A stretch of 64,000 bases of DNA from Actinomycetes bacterium (GTDB lineage Bacteria > Actinomycetota > Acidimicrobiia > Acidimicrobiales > RAAP-2): contig JAKADK010000001.1 in assembly GCA_021820665.1 (NCBI GenBank), positions 62,001-126,000 of the forward strand, written 5' to 3'. The position numbers and the translations under genes are program-made. Below are positions 47,181 through 56,057 of this stretch, piece by piece (positions within the stretch are counted from its first letter, which is position 1; every line of letters starts with the position of its first letter). Below the pieces are notes generated by a model. That model was given only the letters and a program-made list of their open reading frames with translations. It searched no databases and had not been told where the DNA came from.

Positions 47181-49163
47181 TCACTCTGATCCGGTCGCTG
47201 CCAGAGCCGGCGCGGGCAGCGCCTCGGCCCCGCCGGGAGCCGAGGCGGGCGCGGTCGGACGGCGACGTCGGCCGGGGAAGGCGGCGAGCGCCGCGCCGAG
47301 GCCCATGACGCCACCGCCGATCCACAGCCAGACGATGAGGGGCTGGACGACGACCCCGATGACGGTCGGGCCGTGGCCGACCGGGCTCGAGTCGAGGGTC
47401 AAGTAGACGTCTTGGAGAGGGCCCGAGACGATGGCCGGGGTGCCGATGCCTTCGTAGCCGAAGTTGAACACGCTGATGGCGGGGTAGACGACCGCCCCGC
47501 CGTCGAGGCGCAGTTCCGCTTCGAGGGCGTTGCGGTTCTGGTAGTGGCGGGTGCGGGTCCCGAGGTAGGCGATGGTGTGGCCGTCGAAGCGCGCCGTCTG
47601 TCCAGGGCGAAGAGAAAGCTGGCCTCGCTGGCCGTAGGTGGCGCTGGCGGCGATCGCCATCGCCACGATCGCGACCCCGAGGTGAACGACCATCCCGCCG
47701 TTCACCCGGCCGAGCAGTCCCCGCCAACCTTTCAGGCGGGCCGACAGCACGAGCTGGCGCAGTGCCGAGACGGCGACCACCGCGCCGAGCCCGAAGGCGG
47801 CCACAGCCGCCACGTCTCGGAGGCCGGCGACACTCGTGGCGACGACGGTGGCCACCCCGGCCGCCGCCGGCCAGCGCATCCGGTGGAGGAGCACGGTGCC
47901 GGTGGCCTTACGCCACGGCAGGGCCGGGGCCACGGCCATGAGGAACAGCAAGGTCAGCACGATCGGCGTCGTCATGGTGTCGAAGTACGGCGCTCCGACC
48001 GTCACGCTCTGGTGGTGGAGGACCTCGACCACGAGGGGAAAGACCGTGCCGAGCAGCACCACGAAGGCGAAGGCCCCGAAAGCCAAATTGTTGGCCAAGA
48101 AGGCGCCCTCACGCGAGAGCGGCGAGTCGATGGCGCCCGGTGAGCGCAGCTGCTCGCCCCGCCAGACGATGAGGCCGACGCCAGTCACCATGATGATCCC
48201 GAAGAAGCCGAGGATGACCGGGCCGACCGTCGAGGTGCTGAAGGCGTGCACCGACTCGATCACCCCCGAGCGGGTGAGGAAGGTGCCGAAGATGGTGAGG
48301 GCGAAGGTTGCGAGCACGAGCGAGAGGTTCCAGACCCGCAGCATCCCCCGGCGCTCTTGGACCATCACCGAGTGCAGGTAAGCGGTGCCGGTCAGCCACG
48401 GCAGAAACGCAGCGTTCTCGACCGGGTCCCAGGACCAGTAGCCGCCCCAGCCGAGCACCTCGTAGGACCAGAACATCCCGAGCACGAGGCCCAAGGTGAG
48501 GAACCCCCAGGCGAACAGCGTCCAGCGCCGGGTCTCGACCAGCCAGCCCTCGCCGAGACGCCCGGTGATGAGCGCAGCGACCGCGAACATGAACGGCACG
48601 GTGAAGCCGACGAAGCCCAGGTACAGCATGGGCGGGTGGAAGGCGACGAGCGGGTTGTCCTGGAGCAGCGGGTTCGGTCCTGGCCCGTTGGTCGGCACCG
48701 GGCCGACCAGCGTCTTGAACGGGTTGGCCGCGGGGAGGAGCATGAGCCCGAAGAAGAAGGCGGCGACCCCAAGGCCGACGAAGGTCGCCCAGGCGACCAG
48801 GGCGTCGCTGGCCCGGCGGCGAAAGTGCCACGCCACCGCGACCAGGTAGCCGGCGAGGATCAGCGTCCACAGCAACAGCGAGCCCTGCAGCGCCGACCAC
48901 ATCCCGGTGATCCGGAACAGCAGCGGCGTGCCGAGCCCGTCGTTCTGGGCCACATAGGCGAGGGAGAAGTCCCGGGTGACAAGGGCGTGCTCCATCGCCC
49001 CCGCCGCCACCACAGCGGCCAGGAGCACCAGCCACGGGTAGCTCTGCCCGCTGCGCAGCCAACCGGCCTTCCCTCGGGCAAGGCCCAGGCCGAGGGTCAC
49101 CATCCCGACGAGCGCCCCGACCAGGCCGAGCACCACGGCGCTGTGGCCGACCGCCGCGTTCAT
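47181..49163 (-). CDS. ccmF: heme lyase subunit CcmF
   Basis: 660 residues from ATG at 49163, about 14-15 helices. The tryptophan-rich heme-handling motif reads GWGGYWSWDPVENAAFLPWL, with the conserved flanking His in VAFHPPMLYLG, LHSVMVQ and LHHQSV. CcmF attaches heme to CxxCH motifs of apocytochromes in System I. CcmF, CcmH and CcmI are here, but CcmA-E are not in the window. No strong ribosome site precedes the ATG. Confidence 0.94.
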   Translation of the reverse strand: MNAAVGHSAVVLGLVGALVGMVTLGLGLARGKAGWLRSGQSYPWLVLLAAVVAAGAMEHALVTRDFSLAYVAQNDGLGTPLLFRITGMWSALQGSLLLWTLILAGYLVAVAWHFRRRASDALVAWATFVGLGVAAFFFGLMLLPAANPFKTLVGPVPTNGPGPNPLLQDNPLVAFHPPMLYLGFVGFTVPFMFAVAALITGRLGEGWLVETRRWTLFAWGFLTLGLVLGMFWSYEVLGWGGYWSWDPVENAAFLPWLTGTAYLHSVMVQERRGMLRVWNLSLVLATFALTIFGTFLTRSGVIESVHAFSTSTVGPVILGFFGIIMVTGVGLIVWRGEQLRSPGAIDSPLSREGAFLANNLAFGAFAFVVLLGTVFPLVVEVLHHQSVTVGAPYFDTMTTPIVLTLLFLMAVAPALPWRKATGTVLLHRMRWPAAAGVATVVATSVAGLRDVAAVAAFGLGAVVAVSALRQLVLSARLKGWRGLLGRVNGGMVVHLGVAIVAMAIAASATYGQRGQLSLRPGQTARFDGHTIAYLGTRTRHYQNRNALEAELRLDGGAVVYPAISVFNFGYEGIGTPAIVSGPLQDVYLTLDSSPVGHGPTVIGVVVQPLIVWLWIGGGVMGLGAALAAFPGRRRRPTAPASAPGGAEALPAPALAATGSE

Positions 49164-49526
49164 CGCCGTGCCGGCCCGGGCGCGCCCTCGGCCCCGAGCA
49201 CCAGGCCGTCGCGCCGGAGCCGGCCATGGCACTTACGACAACGAGCCGCTCGGCACGGTTGTGACATCGCCGCCGAGGGACACGTCCGGTCCTCAACCCC
49301 CGCAAGTGCCAAGAGGCTGCCCGCGCCCTCGCCGCCCCGGGGCGGTACGGCCAGAACGCAAGCCCTTCCCCGGGAGGTCTCGGCGGAGCAGTCGACCTTG
49401 GTCTCGGCCCCGCGCCGGGTCACGGTCGGTCCGTCTTCGTGCACTTGCTGGGTTCCTCTCCCGCAGTTGGGCGTGTCGGCGGTTGGTCCATGTCGTGGCG
49501 GCCTGTGCGATGCCTGCGACAACGGC
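49164..49526. other. intergenic region upstream of ccmF and tlpA
   Basis: About 360 bases between divergent ccmF and the TlpA-like gene. No coding sequence can be supported; open frames are low-complexity. A BlaI-type operator closes it on the right. Confidence 0.4.
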
Positions 49527-49543
49527 TGCGACAAGGTGTAGTA
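49527..49543. promoter_or_regulatory. BlaI-type operator 6
   Basis: TGCGACAAGGTGTAGTA, 12 bases before the GTG of the TlpA-like gene. TACTTT (49542-49547) could be a -10 box for a leaderless transcript. Confidence 0.75.
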
Positions 49544-49554
49544 CTTTGACTGGC

Positions 49555-50256
49555 GTGGAGGCAAGTCCGAGCGGCGTCGCGGACACCGGTGTCGAAGCCG
49601 ACGGGCCTGCGCCTCCAAACAGCGCCGCAGCCGTGCGCTCCCGAGGATCGGGGGCGCGGAGGCGGCGACCCCGTTGGTGGGCGGTTGCGATCGGGCTCGT
49701 CCTCAGCGCGACCGCCGTCGCCCTCGTGGTCCGCCCGAGCCTGGTCCAGACCTCCGCGCCCGGGACCAGCGCCCCGAAGCTCGTCACGTTCGGGGGCGGG
49801 CCAGCCCCGCAGTTCGCGCTGCCCGGGCTCGGCGACGCTTCGGCGACCCTCAGCCTCACCCAGCTGCGAGGACGGCCGGTGCTCGTCAACTTCTGGGCGT
49901 CATGGTGCGTCGACTGTCGCAAGGAAGCGCCCCTGCTCGAGGCCGCCTACCGCCACGACGGCGGCCGGGTCGCCTTCGTGGGCGTGGACACCAACGACAC
50001 CCGCAGCGCCGCGCTCTCGTTCTTGCACCAGTTCGGCGTGACGTACTCGTCCGTCTACGACCCGCACGGCACCGCCGCCACCGCCTACGGACTGTTCGGA
50101 CTGCCCACCACGGTGTTCGTGTCCCCCGAGGGCCGGATCCTCGAACGCAACGTGGGCGCGCTCACCTCGGGCTCCCTCACGCGCGGGATCGCCTTGTTGC
50201 TGCGCTCCGCGCGTCGGCCGTCTCCCGCAAGACGGCACGCACCGCTCCGTCCGTAG
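49555..50256 (+). CDS. TlpA/ResA-type membrane-anchored thioredoxin
   Basis: 233 residues from GTG at 49555. One helix (WWAVAIGLVLSATAVALVV), then a thioredoxin domain with LRGRPVLVNFWASWCVDCRKEAPLLEAAY (active site WCVDC) and GLFGLPTTVFVSPEGRI with the cis-Pro. ResA-like proteins reduce apocytochrome c before heme ligation, which agrees with divergent ccmFHI. Electrons probably come from CcdA, whose gene has the same type of operator. Confidence 0.92.
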   Translation: MEASPSGVADTGVEADGPAPPNSAAAVRSRGSGARRRRPRWWAVAIGLVLSATAVALVVRPSLVQTSAPGTSAPKLVTFGGGPAPQFALPGLGDASATLSLTQLRGRPVLVNFWASWCVDCRKEAPLLEAAYRHDGGRVAFVGVDTNDTRSAALSFLHQFGVTYSSVYDPHGTAATAYGLFGLPTTVFVSPEGRILERNVGALTSGSLTRGIALLLRSARRPSPARRHAPLRP

Positions 50257-50372
50257 CGCACCGAGGGAATGGGCCACCTTGTCGCCAAGGCGAGGGAACG
50301 GCGATGCTGCGACGACGCCAGACCCCGCGCGGCTCGAGGCGCCGGCCCGGTCAGATGTCTCGGCCCAGACGC

Positions 50373-50684
50373 CTACCTTGGCGGGGCGGCAGAGGCGCGA
50401 CCAGGTCGCTCGCTGGTGACCAGGTGGTCGAGGTAGCGCTCCAGCTCGTCGTGGTCGATCTCGCCTCGGGCGTAGCGTTCGCGGACGATCTCGAGCGGAT
50501 CGGCCGCGGCCTTCGGGGCCTCGAGGCCCGAGGCAGGCGTCCCGGGCGTGCGAACGCGGCCCATGCAGCCAGGGCCCACGGCACGCTGACCGGCACCGCC
50601 TGCGACGAACCGCGACGCCACGATCACGCCGAGCAAGACCACGGCGAAGCCGACCAGCATGACGAGCGGTCCGAACACCATCAT
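50373..50684 (-). CDS. SHOCT-domain membrane protein
   Basis: 103 residues from ATG at 50684. One helix (MMVFGPLVMLVGFAVVLLGVIVASRFV), a linker and a C-terminal SHOCT pair (DPLEIVRERYARGEIDHDELERYLDHL). It follows the cupredoxin gene on the same strand by about 105 bases, mirroring the SHOCT/copper arrangement at 43571-43866. Confidence 0.8.
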   Translation of the reverse strand: MMVFGPLVMLVGFAVVLLGVIVASRFVAGGAGQRAVGPGCMGRVRTPGTPASGLEAPKAAADPLEIVRERYARGEIDHDELERYLDHLVTSERPGRASAAPPR

Positions 50685-50790
50685 GTCGCCCACCACCTCT
50701 CTCCGAGTCGGTGCCGCGCCCGATTGGTCGGTGCGACCACCTCGGTGCTCGTCACGCCATCAATGGGCTCACCATCAGGATAGTGGCTGG

Positions 50791-51564
50791 TCACGAGACG
50801 ACGAGCGTGCCGAACATGCCCGCCGCGGCATGGCCGGGGACCGGGCAGAAGTAGTGGTAGGTGCCGGTCGCGGCGGTGAAGCTCGCGCTACGGGTGAAGT
50901 AGCTCGCCGTCGCGGTGTCCTTCTCGGTGCGCGGGGGAAGGGGCATCAAGAAGAACGTGTCCGCCACGCCGGCCATCGCCATCTCCGGGTACGGCGGCGG
51001 CGACGTGGTCAGCTCGAAGCCGTGCATGTAGCCCCAGTCGGTGTTCACGAGCACCACGGTCACCTGAGCCCCGGGCGCCACCGTCACCGTCGGGTTGACC
51101 AGCCCGTCGATCTCCCAGGTCATGTTGGGCTTGCCGTGCGGCGACGCCAGCGCCACGAGGGTCACCGAGCGGCCGGCGTAGGTCACGGTGTTCGCCGCCG
51201 TATCGACGGTGGCTCCCTGTTCGCCCCGGCTCACCAGCGACGACAGGGCCCCGGCGCTGACCGTGTCCCCGCCACCCATCATCGAGGACCCGCCACCACC
51301 ACCCATCATGGCGCCACCGCCCATCATGCCCCCGATACCGCCGTTCGCCCCGGTGCCTCCCCAGGCGCCGCCCATCATGGCGCCACCGCCCGTGTACCCC
51401 GAGGCGCCGGCACCGCCAGACGAGGTGGACGCCGAGGTGACTCGGGCCGCGGGGGCGCCGCCGGCGCCTGGGTTGACGGCAAAGGCAACCCCGGCAGAGA
51501 GCGCAGCGGACAGCCCGAAGGCCGCTCCTGCGATCGCCCAGCGGGTGATCGGTCCACCTCTCAC
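50791..51564 (-). CDS. Met-rich cupredoxin, rusticyanin/sulfocyanin-like
   Basis: 257 residues from GTG at 51564 with GAGGAGG upstream. A signal segment (WAIAGAAFGLSAALSAGVAFA) is followed by a Gly/Met linker with five MMGG units. The cupredoxin domain carries His in WGYMHGFEL and the Cys-x4-His-x4-Met set in YHYFCPVPGHAAAGM. It is a paralogue of 44656-45513. Such proteins can transfer electrons at low pH, in iron or sulfur oxidation chains. A CsoR-like sequence lies about 20 bases upstream. Confidence 0.87.
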   Translation of the reverse strand: MRGGPITRWAIAGAAFGLSAALSAGVAFAVNPGAGGAPAARVTSASTSSGGAGASGYTGGGAMMGGAWGGTGANGGIGGMMGGGAMMGGGGGSSMMGGGDTVSAGALSSLVSRGEQGATVDTAANTVTYAGRSVTLVALASPHGKPNMTWEIDGLVNPTVTVAPGAQVTVVLVNTDWGYMHGFELTTSPPPYPEMAMAGVADTFFLMPLPPRTEKDTATASYFTRSASFTAATGTYHYFCPVPGHAAAGMFGTLVVS

Positions 51565-51584
51565 CTGTGTCCTCCTCTCGTTCG

Positions 51585-51602
51585 TATACCCCCGAGCGTA
51601 CC
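51585..51602. promoter_or_regulatory. possible CsoR-like operator
   Basis: TATACCCCCGAGCGTACC resembles the reverse complement of the site at 58176-58194 (TATACCCC-N5-GGTATA). It lies just upstream of the cupredoxin gene starting at 51564. Confidence 0.4.
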
Positions 51603-51729
51603 GGGCGGTGGTGAAGATCCGACGAAGATCCGGCGCACCCAACGCGCAGATGTGGCGGTCGGGGTGCCGGGCCGCCCGCCACCGAGCGCGGCCTCCTCGG
51701 CGAGGCTCGGGGCAGGGGTCACACCCGAG

Positions 51730-51873
51730 TCACCGCCGTAGCCACTCGGCCTCGAAGGCCGCCTTGCGGGCGTAAGTCTCCGCTGGTGCGCCGCCCGGGC
51801 TGGCCCGCCACACTCCGTGCCGGTGGTGGTCGTCCCGGCCGCCGTCATGCGAGCACGCCCACCAACACATCGA
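51730..51873 (-). CDS. possible small hypothetical protein
   Basis: A frame ending at 51730 encodes about 46 residues with CSHDGGRDDHHRHGVW and a helical tail ARKAAFEAEWLRR. The His/Cys content and its tail look protein-like, and it overlaps the end of the Lgt-like gene. No good ribosome site is seen, so this call is weak. Confidence 0.25.
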   Translation of the reverse strand, partial: SMCWWACSHDGGRDDHHRHGVWRASPGGAPAETYARKAAFEAEWLRR

Positions 51874-53062
51874 CGAGGACGACGAGCCCGGTGAGCGACA
51901 TCGTGAGGCTGCGACCGTGGGCGGTCTTGCGGGGGTTGTCTCGCAGCGGGAACAGTGCCTGGCGTCCGAGCGTGTACGCGGCGATCGCACCGACGAACAC
52001 CACCCCGCCGGGGTGTGGCGTCGTCACCCACATCGCCAGAAAGGCGGGTCCCGCGATGCACAGGGCCAGCGTGGACTCGAGGAGCTGGGTCGGGATGCGC
52101 CGCACGCCAAGGCGCCGGTCCGAGGACCACAGGCCGAAGCGCGACGTGGTGGGCCGACCAGCGCAGCAGCCACCGAAGAAGCAGCCGAACCGCCCGATCG
52201 TCATCCCGACGAACAGCCCCGGGGCCGTCACGTCCAACAACGCGCCGACGGGCAGCCCGGTGACGAGCGCGCCTGCAATGAGGGTGCCGAGCGCACCGGC
52301 GACGAAGCCCTGGATGCACATGCCGGCGTTCCACACGGCCGGGCGCTCGTCATCTCGGTGCGCCGGCAGGAAGCGTCGCATGAGGTAATGGCCGGCCAGG
52401 TAGTAGGCCTTGGCGCCCAGCAGCCCGACCAGGCTGGCAGCGAGCGATACCCCAAGGACCCCGGTGACCGGCAGCTGGGCGTGGGTGGCGAGCAGCGCCT
52501 GGAGGACGAGGCCGACCGCGACCCCGAGGCCGACCAGGGCGGGCCAGGCACCGAGGTGCGCGCCCGGAGCGCGGGCCTGGATGACCGGCGCGTACCCGGT
52601 CGCCCCCGACGCCGAGGCGACCGGCAGGCGCGGCCGCCGAGTGGGCGCGGGCCGGGACGACCTGGCACCAGCGCGCCGATCGCTCACTGGCGTGGCGGTC
52701 ACCTGCCACTCACCGGGCGCCACATCGGCGACGCGGGTCGTGATGGCAAGACGACCGCTGCCGGGCACGACACGCTCGACCGTCTCGGTCACCTCGAAGA
52801 CGTCCTTCGGACGCGGCTTGCCCCGCACCCCGATGCGACGCCCGCTGAAGGCGATGGTGACCGAGTAGGGCTCCCCGTCGGCGGCGGCGTCGAAGAAGTA
52901 GGTGAGCCCGAGGGCCTGCGGCTCGACGTCGGCGAGCGGCTCACAAGCAAACGCGGTCACCTGCAACGGCCGAGCTCCCTCCTCGGCCACGCTCGGGCGC
53001 ACCCCCAGGCGCGCCTCCGCCGAAGCCGTGGACAGCCGTTCGGATGAAGACCTGGTGGCCAC
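51845..53062 (-). CDS. Lgt-like prolipoprotein diacylglyceryl transferase family protein
   Basis: 405 residues from GTG at 53062. The first approximately 165 residues are a soluble beta-rich domain not usual for Lgt. The C-terminal seven-helix part has KAYYLAGHYLMRR, GFVAGALGTLIAG, GLFVGMTIGRFGCFFGGCCAGRPT and RRIPTQLLES, which match the Lgt family, but the usual GRxGNFxN motif is replaced by GRFGCFFGGCC. Such CC variants are probably not housekeeping Lgt and may bind metal or act on a special substrate. A BlaI-type operator lies 37 bases upstream. Confidence 0.75.
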   Translation of the reverse strand: MATRSSSERLSTASAEARLGVRPSVAEEGARPLQVTAFACEPLADVEPQALGLTYFFDAAADGEPYSVTIAFSGRRIGVRGKPRPKDVFEVTETVERVVPGSGRLAITTRVADVAPGEWQVTATPVSDRRAGARSSRPAPTRRPRLPVASASGATGYAPVIQARAPGAHLGAWPALVGLGVAVGLVLQALLATHAQLPVTGVLGVSLAASLVGLLGAKAYYLAGHYLMRRFLPAHRDDERPAVWNAGMCIQGFVAGALGTLIAGALVTGLPVGALLDVTAPGLFVGMTIGRFGCFFGGCCAGRPTTSRFGLWSSDRRLGVRRIPTQLLESTLALCIAGPAFLAMWVTTPHPGGVVFVGAIAAYTLGRQALFPLRDNPRKTAHGRSLTMSLTGLVVLVDVLVGVLA

Positions 53063-53098
53063 GAAACGTCCCTCTCGGCAGGGCCCGGGACGGGCGCC

Positions 53099-53115
53099 AA
53101 CTACAGTGTGTCGTA
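53099..53115. promoter_or_regulatory. BlaI-type operator 7
   Basis: AACTACAGTGTGTCGTA: left half one mismatch from TACTAC, right half GTCGTA. It lies upstream of the Lgt-like gene. Confidence 0.65.
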
Positions 53116-53297
53116 TTCATCATGACGCGGTCCCGCCCTCTGTGCCAGCCGGCGGCCTCCCCGGCGGGTGCCGGCTCCGCGCGCAGCGGTCCTCGCCCTG
53201 CCCAGGGACGGCACCTGCAACGTCGCAGGATGGCCGGGCGGTCGCGGCCCACGGCCGGCCCTCTATGCCGCAGGTGCCGCCGTCAGCGCGTGGTGGA

Positions 53298-53738
53298 TCA
53301 GGAAGCCGAGGCCTGGCCGGCGGTGGGTTCGTTACCGGTGGCCGGCTGTCCCATCATCGGGCCCGTCGCAGCGGTGCCGCGCATCATGGGCGTGCTGTTC
53401 ATGAACGTGAGCATCTGAGAGTAGAGCGCCTGGAGCTCGGCACGGGCGGCCTGGGGGCGACAGGCTGGCCAGCATCGCCGACATCATCGGGGAGCTCCCG
53501 CGGGTGCCTGGACACCCGAGGACGCGTTGGGGCTCGGCGCGGGTGTCGTGGTGGTGGTCGTGACGGGTGTCGTGGTGGCCGCAGCGAGCACAGGCGCCGA
53601 TGCCCTTGCGGCGGGCGGGACGACAGCCGGTCCGTTCGAGCCCGGGAGGCCCGCAACGGCGACGCCGGCGGAAACGGCGAACGTGAGCCCGAGGGCTGCT
53701 CCTGCAGCGGCCCAGCGGGTGGTGTGCGCGAATCTCAT
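53298..53738 (-). pseudogene. secreted Met-rich protein, frameshifted
   Basis: The ATG frame at 53738 starts with a signal peptide (WAAAGAALGLTFAVSAGVAVA) like that of the cupredoxin at 50791-51564, then a Thr/Pro linker, and stops at about 53484 right after GVQAPAGAP. In a second frame PMMSAMLASLSP continues, and after a run of five C (near 53456) a third frame gives ARAELQALYSQMLTFMNSTPMM then RGTAATGPMMGQPATG to a stop at 53298. Two single-base changes therefore separate the parts. It was probably a small Met-rich exported protein. Truncation in place of frameshift is also possible. Confidence 0.6.
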
Positions 53739-55177
53739 CGACCGCTTCTTTCCTCTCGGTTCTCTCCGACGGGGCTCAACCTGCGGAGGGCTGGTGAAGA
53801 TCCAGCGAAGGCTCGGCGCACTCCCGGCGCTCTCTGGGGAAGGCGGACCGTGAAGGTCGTGCCCTCCCCCTGCTCACTCGTGACGGTCACTGCGCCGCCG
53901 TGCGCCTCGGCCAGTCCGGCCACCACCGCGAGGCCGATCCCCGACCCGCCCGCCCGGGCGCCTCGACCCCGGAAGAAGCGCTCGAAGACATGGGGCAGGT
54001 CCTCGGGCACGATGCCCGGGCCGTCGTCGGCGACCTCCAGGCAGGCCCACGTTCCGTCGCCCGAAAGGCTGACGCGCACGGTCCCCCCAGGTGGGACGAA
54101 CTTGGCGGCGTTGGACAACAAGTTGGTGACGACCTGGCCCAGCCGGACCGGGTCGCCATCGACGGCCACCTCGGACAGCCGGGTCTCGACCGACAGCCCC
54201 TTGTCGCGCATCGGCCCGGTGATCTGCGCGACGGCCGCGTCCACCAGGGGCGCCAGCTCCACCATCTCGCGCCGCAGGTCGAAGGGAGCACCGTCGGCCG
54301 AGGCCAGCGTCTCGAGGTCGGCCACCAGCCGGGCGAGGCGCAGGGTCTCCTCGTGCAGGGACGCCAGCGTCTCGGCGCTCGGCGAGGCCAGGCCGTCCTG
54401 GAGGGCCTCGAGCTGGCTCTGGAGGACGCCGAGCGGGGTGCGCAGCTCGTGGGCGACGTCTCGGGCGAAGCTGCAGCGCAAGACGTCCTCGGCCTCGACC
54501 GCGTCGGCCATGGCGTTGAAGGCGGCAGCCATCTCGCCGAGCTCGTCAGGGGCACCGGCCCGAAGGCGCGCCGCGCGCTCGCCGCCGGCGAGGGAACGCG
54601 CCGCGCTGGTGAGCGCTCGCACCGGGGCCGTCACCCGTCGGGCCAAGAGGAGTCCGACGAGCACGGACAGGAGACCCGCGCCGATCCCCGTCAGAAGCAG
54701 GAGCCGCTCGATCGACGACCGGAAGGCCTGGTCTGCGGGGGGTGGCCCCGCAGCGGGCAGGCGGACGAGCGCGGTGCCGACCCGGACTTCCGAGACCATC
54801 ACCGGGAGCCGCACCGCGGGCCCGAGGTCCGCAGTTCCCATCATGGCCCGGTCCATGGCCGCCATGGCGCCGCTCGCCCCGGGCCCCGAGGACCAGACGA
54901 GCCGGCCCCGGGTGTCGAGGACGCTCACCTCCTCGTCGGCCATGGCCGCCAGCGGGTCGAGGGAGACGAGCGCGCTCGAGCTGAAGCGCCCCTCGTGGCG
55001 GTAGGAGGCGGCGATGGCGCCCACCAGCTCGCCCCGGCGGGCCTGCTGCTCAGCTGAGACGTAGCTTCCAAAGCGAGCCCCGAAGGCCACGTTCACCACC
55101 ACCGCGATGAGCGCGGCAGTCCCGAGCCCAACCGCCGCGAACGCCAGGGTGAGGCGAAGGACGAGCGACCTACGCAT
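53735..55177 (-). CDS. sensor histidine kinase
   Basis: 480 residues. Two helices (about 8-30 and 163-185) flank an extracytoplasmic sensor region containing a short Met-rich stretch (MAAMDRAMMG). HAMP, then the H-box DVAHELRTPLGVL, N-box LSNAAKF, and G-boxes DDGPGIVPE and GSGIGLAVV are complete. It overlaps the response regulator gene by eight bases, forming a standard pair. Neighbours and the Met-rich loop suggest metal or redox sensing, but the signal is not shown. Confidence 0.93.
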   Translation of the reverse strand: MRRSLVLRLTLAFAAVGLGTAALIAVVVNVAFGARFGSYVSAEQQARRGELVGAIAASYRHEGRFSSSALVSLDPLAAMADEEVSVLDTRGRLVWSSGPGASGAMAAMDRAMMGTADLGPAVRLPVMVSEVRVGTALVRLPAAGPPPADQAFRSSIERLLLLTGIGAGLLSVLVGLLLARRVTAPVRALTSAARSLAGGERAARLRAGAPDELGEMAAAFNAMADAVEAEDVLRCSFARDVAHELRTPLGVLQSQLEALQDGLASPSAETLASLHEETLRLARLVADLETLASADGAPFDLRREMVELAPLVDAAVAQITGPMRDKGLSVETRLSEVAVDGDPVRLGQVVTNLLSNAAKFVPPGGTVRVSLSGDGTWACLEVADDGPGIVPEDLPHVFERFFRGRGARAGGSGIGLAVVAGLAEAHGGAVTVTSEQGEGTTFTVRLPQRAPGVRRAFAGSSPALRRLSPVGENREERSGR

Positions 55178-55865
55178 CGGGAGCCACGTCGAGCTTGTAG
55201 CCGACGCCCACCACCGTCGCCACGAACCGGGGACGGTGGGGATCGTCGCCGAGCTTATGGCGGAGGTTCTTCACGTGCGCGTTGATCGTGCGCTCGTAGC
55301 CGTCGTAGTCGTACCCCTGGACCCGGGTCACCAGCTCGTAGCGCGACCACACCCGCCCCGGCCTTCCGGCCAGGGTGACCAGCAGGTCGAACTCGCTGCG
55401 GGTGAGGCTGACCGGGCGGCCCTCGACGGACACTTCACGACTGGCTCTGTCGATGCGCAGCGCCCCTCGGTCGAAGGAGGCGACCTCGGCCTCGGTCCCC
55501 CTCGCCCGGCGCAGCACCGCCTCGACCCGAGCCGCCAGCTCCCGAGGGCTGAAGGGCTTGGCCAGGTAGTCGTCGGCGCCGAGGCGCAGCCCGGCCACCC
55601 GGTCGTCCTCGGAGGCCTTGGCGGTGAGCATGATGATCGGCACCTCAGAGATCGCCCGCAACGAGCGGGCGACCTCCTCGCCAGCCAGGTCGGGCAGCAT
55701 GAGGTCCAAGATGACCAGGTCCGGTCGAAGGCGTGCCGCGGCCTCCAGTGCTTCCTGGCCGCTTCCGGCGATGAACACGGCGTAGCCGTCGTGCTCCAAG
55801 TAGGTACGGACCACGTCTTGGATCTTGTGCTCGTCGTCCACCACCAGCACGCTGGCCTTGCCCAT
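55170..55865 (-). CDS. OmpR-family response regulator
   Basis: 231 residues from ATG at 55865, preceded by GGAGG. The receiver has VLVVDDEHKIQD, phospho-Asp in LVILDLMLPDLAG and the conserved Lys in LAKPFSPREL. The DNA-binding winged helix has VSLTRSEFDLLVTLAGRPGRVWSRYELV, ERTINAHVKNLRHKLG and TVVGVGYKLD. Partner of the adjacent kinase. A possible BlaI-type operator lies about 100 bases upstream. Confidence 0.95.
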   Translation of the reverse strand: MGKASVLVVDDEHKIQDVVRTYLEHDGYAVFIAGSGQEALEAAARLRPDLVILDLMLPDLAGEEVARSLRAISEVPIIMLTAKASEDDRVAGLRLGADDYLAKPFSPRELAARVEAVLRRARGTEAEVASFDRGALRIDRASREVSVEGRPVSLTRSEFDLLVTLAGRPGRVWSRYELVTRVQGYDYDGYERTINAHVKNLRHKLGDDPHRPRFVATVVGVGYKLDVAPDA

Positions 55866-55964
55866 TGCGACCTCCCTGGCGACACCGCCCGGCAGGAGCC
55901 ACCGCAGCCCGGTGATGCCGGTACCCGGCACCTTCTTGCAGCCTGAGGCCCTTGCCGATCTAAC

Positions 55965-55981
55965 TACGACACGGTATCGTT
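55965..55981. promoter_or_regulatory. possible BlaI-type operator 8
   Basis: TACGACACGGTATCGTT has a perfect left half and a right half with two mismatches. It lies in the divergent region between the response regulator and the DUF2933-type gene. Confidence 0.45.
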
Positions 55982-56057
55982 GCTGGGTGGCTCTTGGGAG
56001 CCCGTCCTGCCACGACGGTCCCCGGGAGGCGCGCTCTCGACAGGAAGGCGCGAAGCG

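Noticed and set aside
48246-49541. 431-codon plus-strand frame opposite ccmF, ending in a Cys-rich tail
   Set aside because: It is antisense to the conserved CcmF core; the Cys-rich tail is an accident of the operator region.
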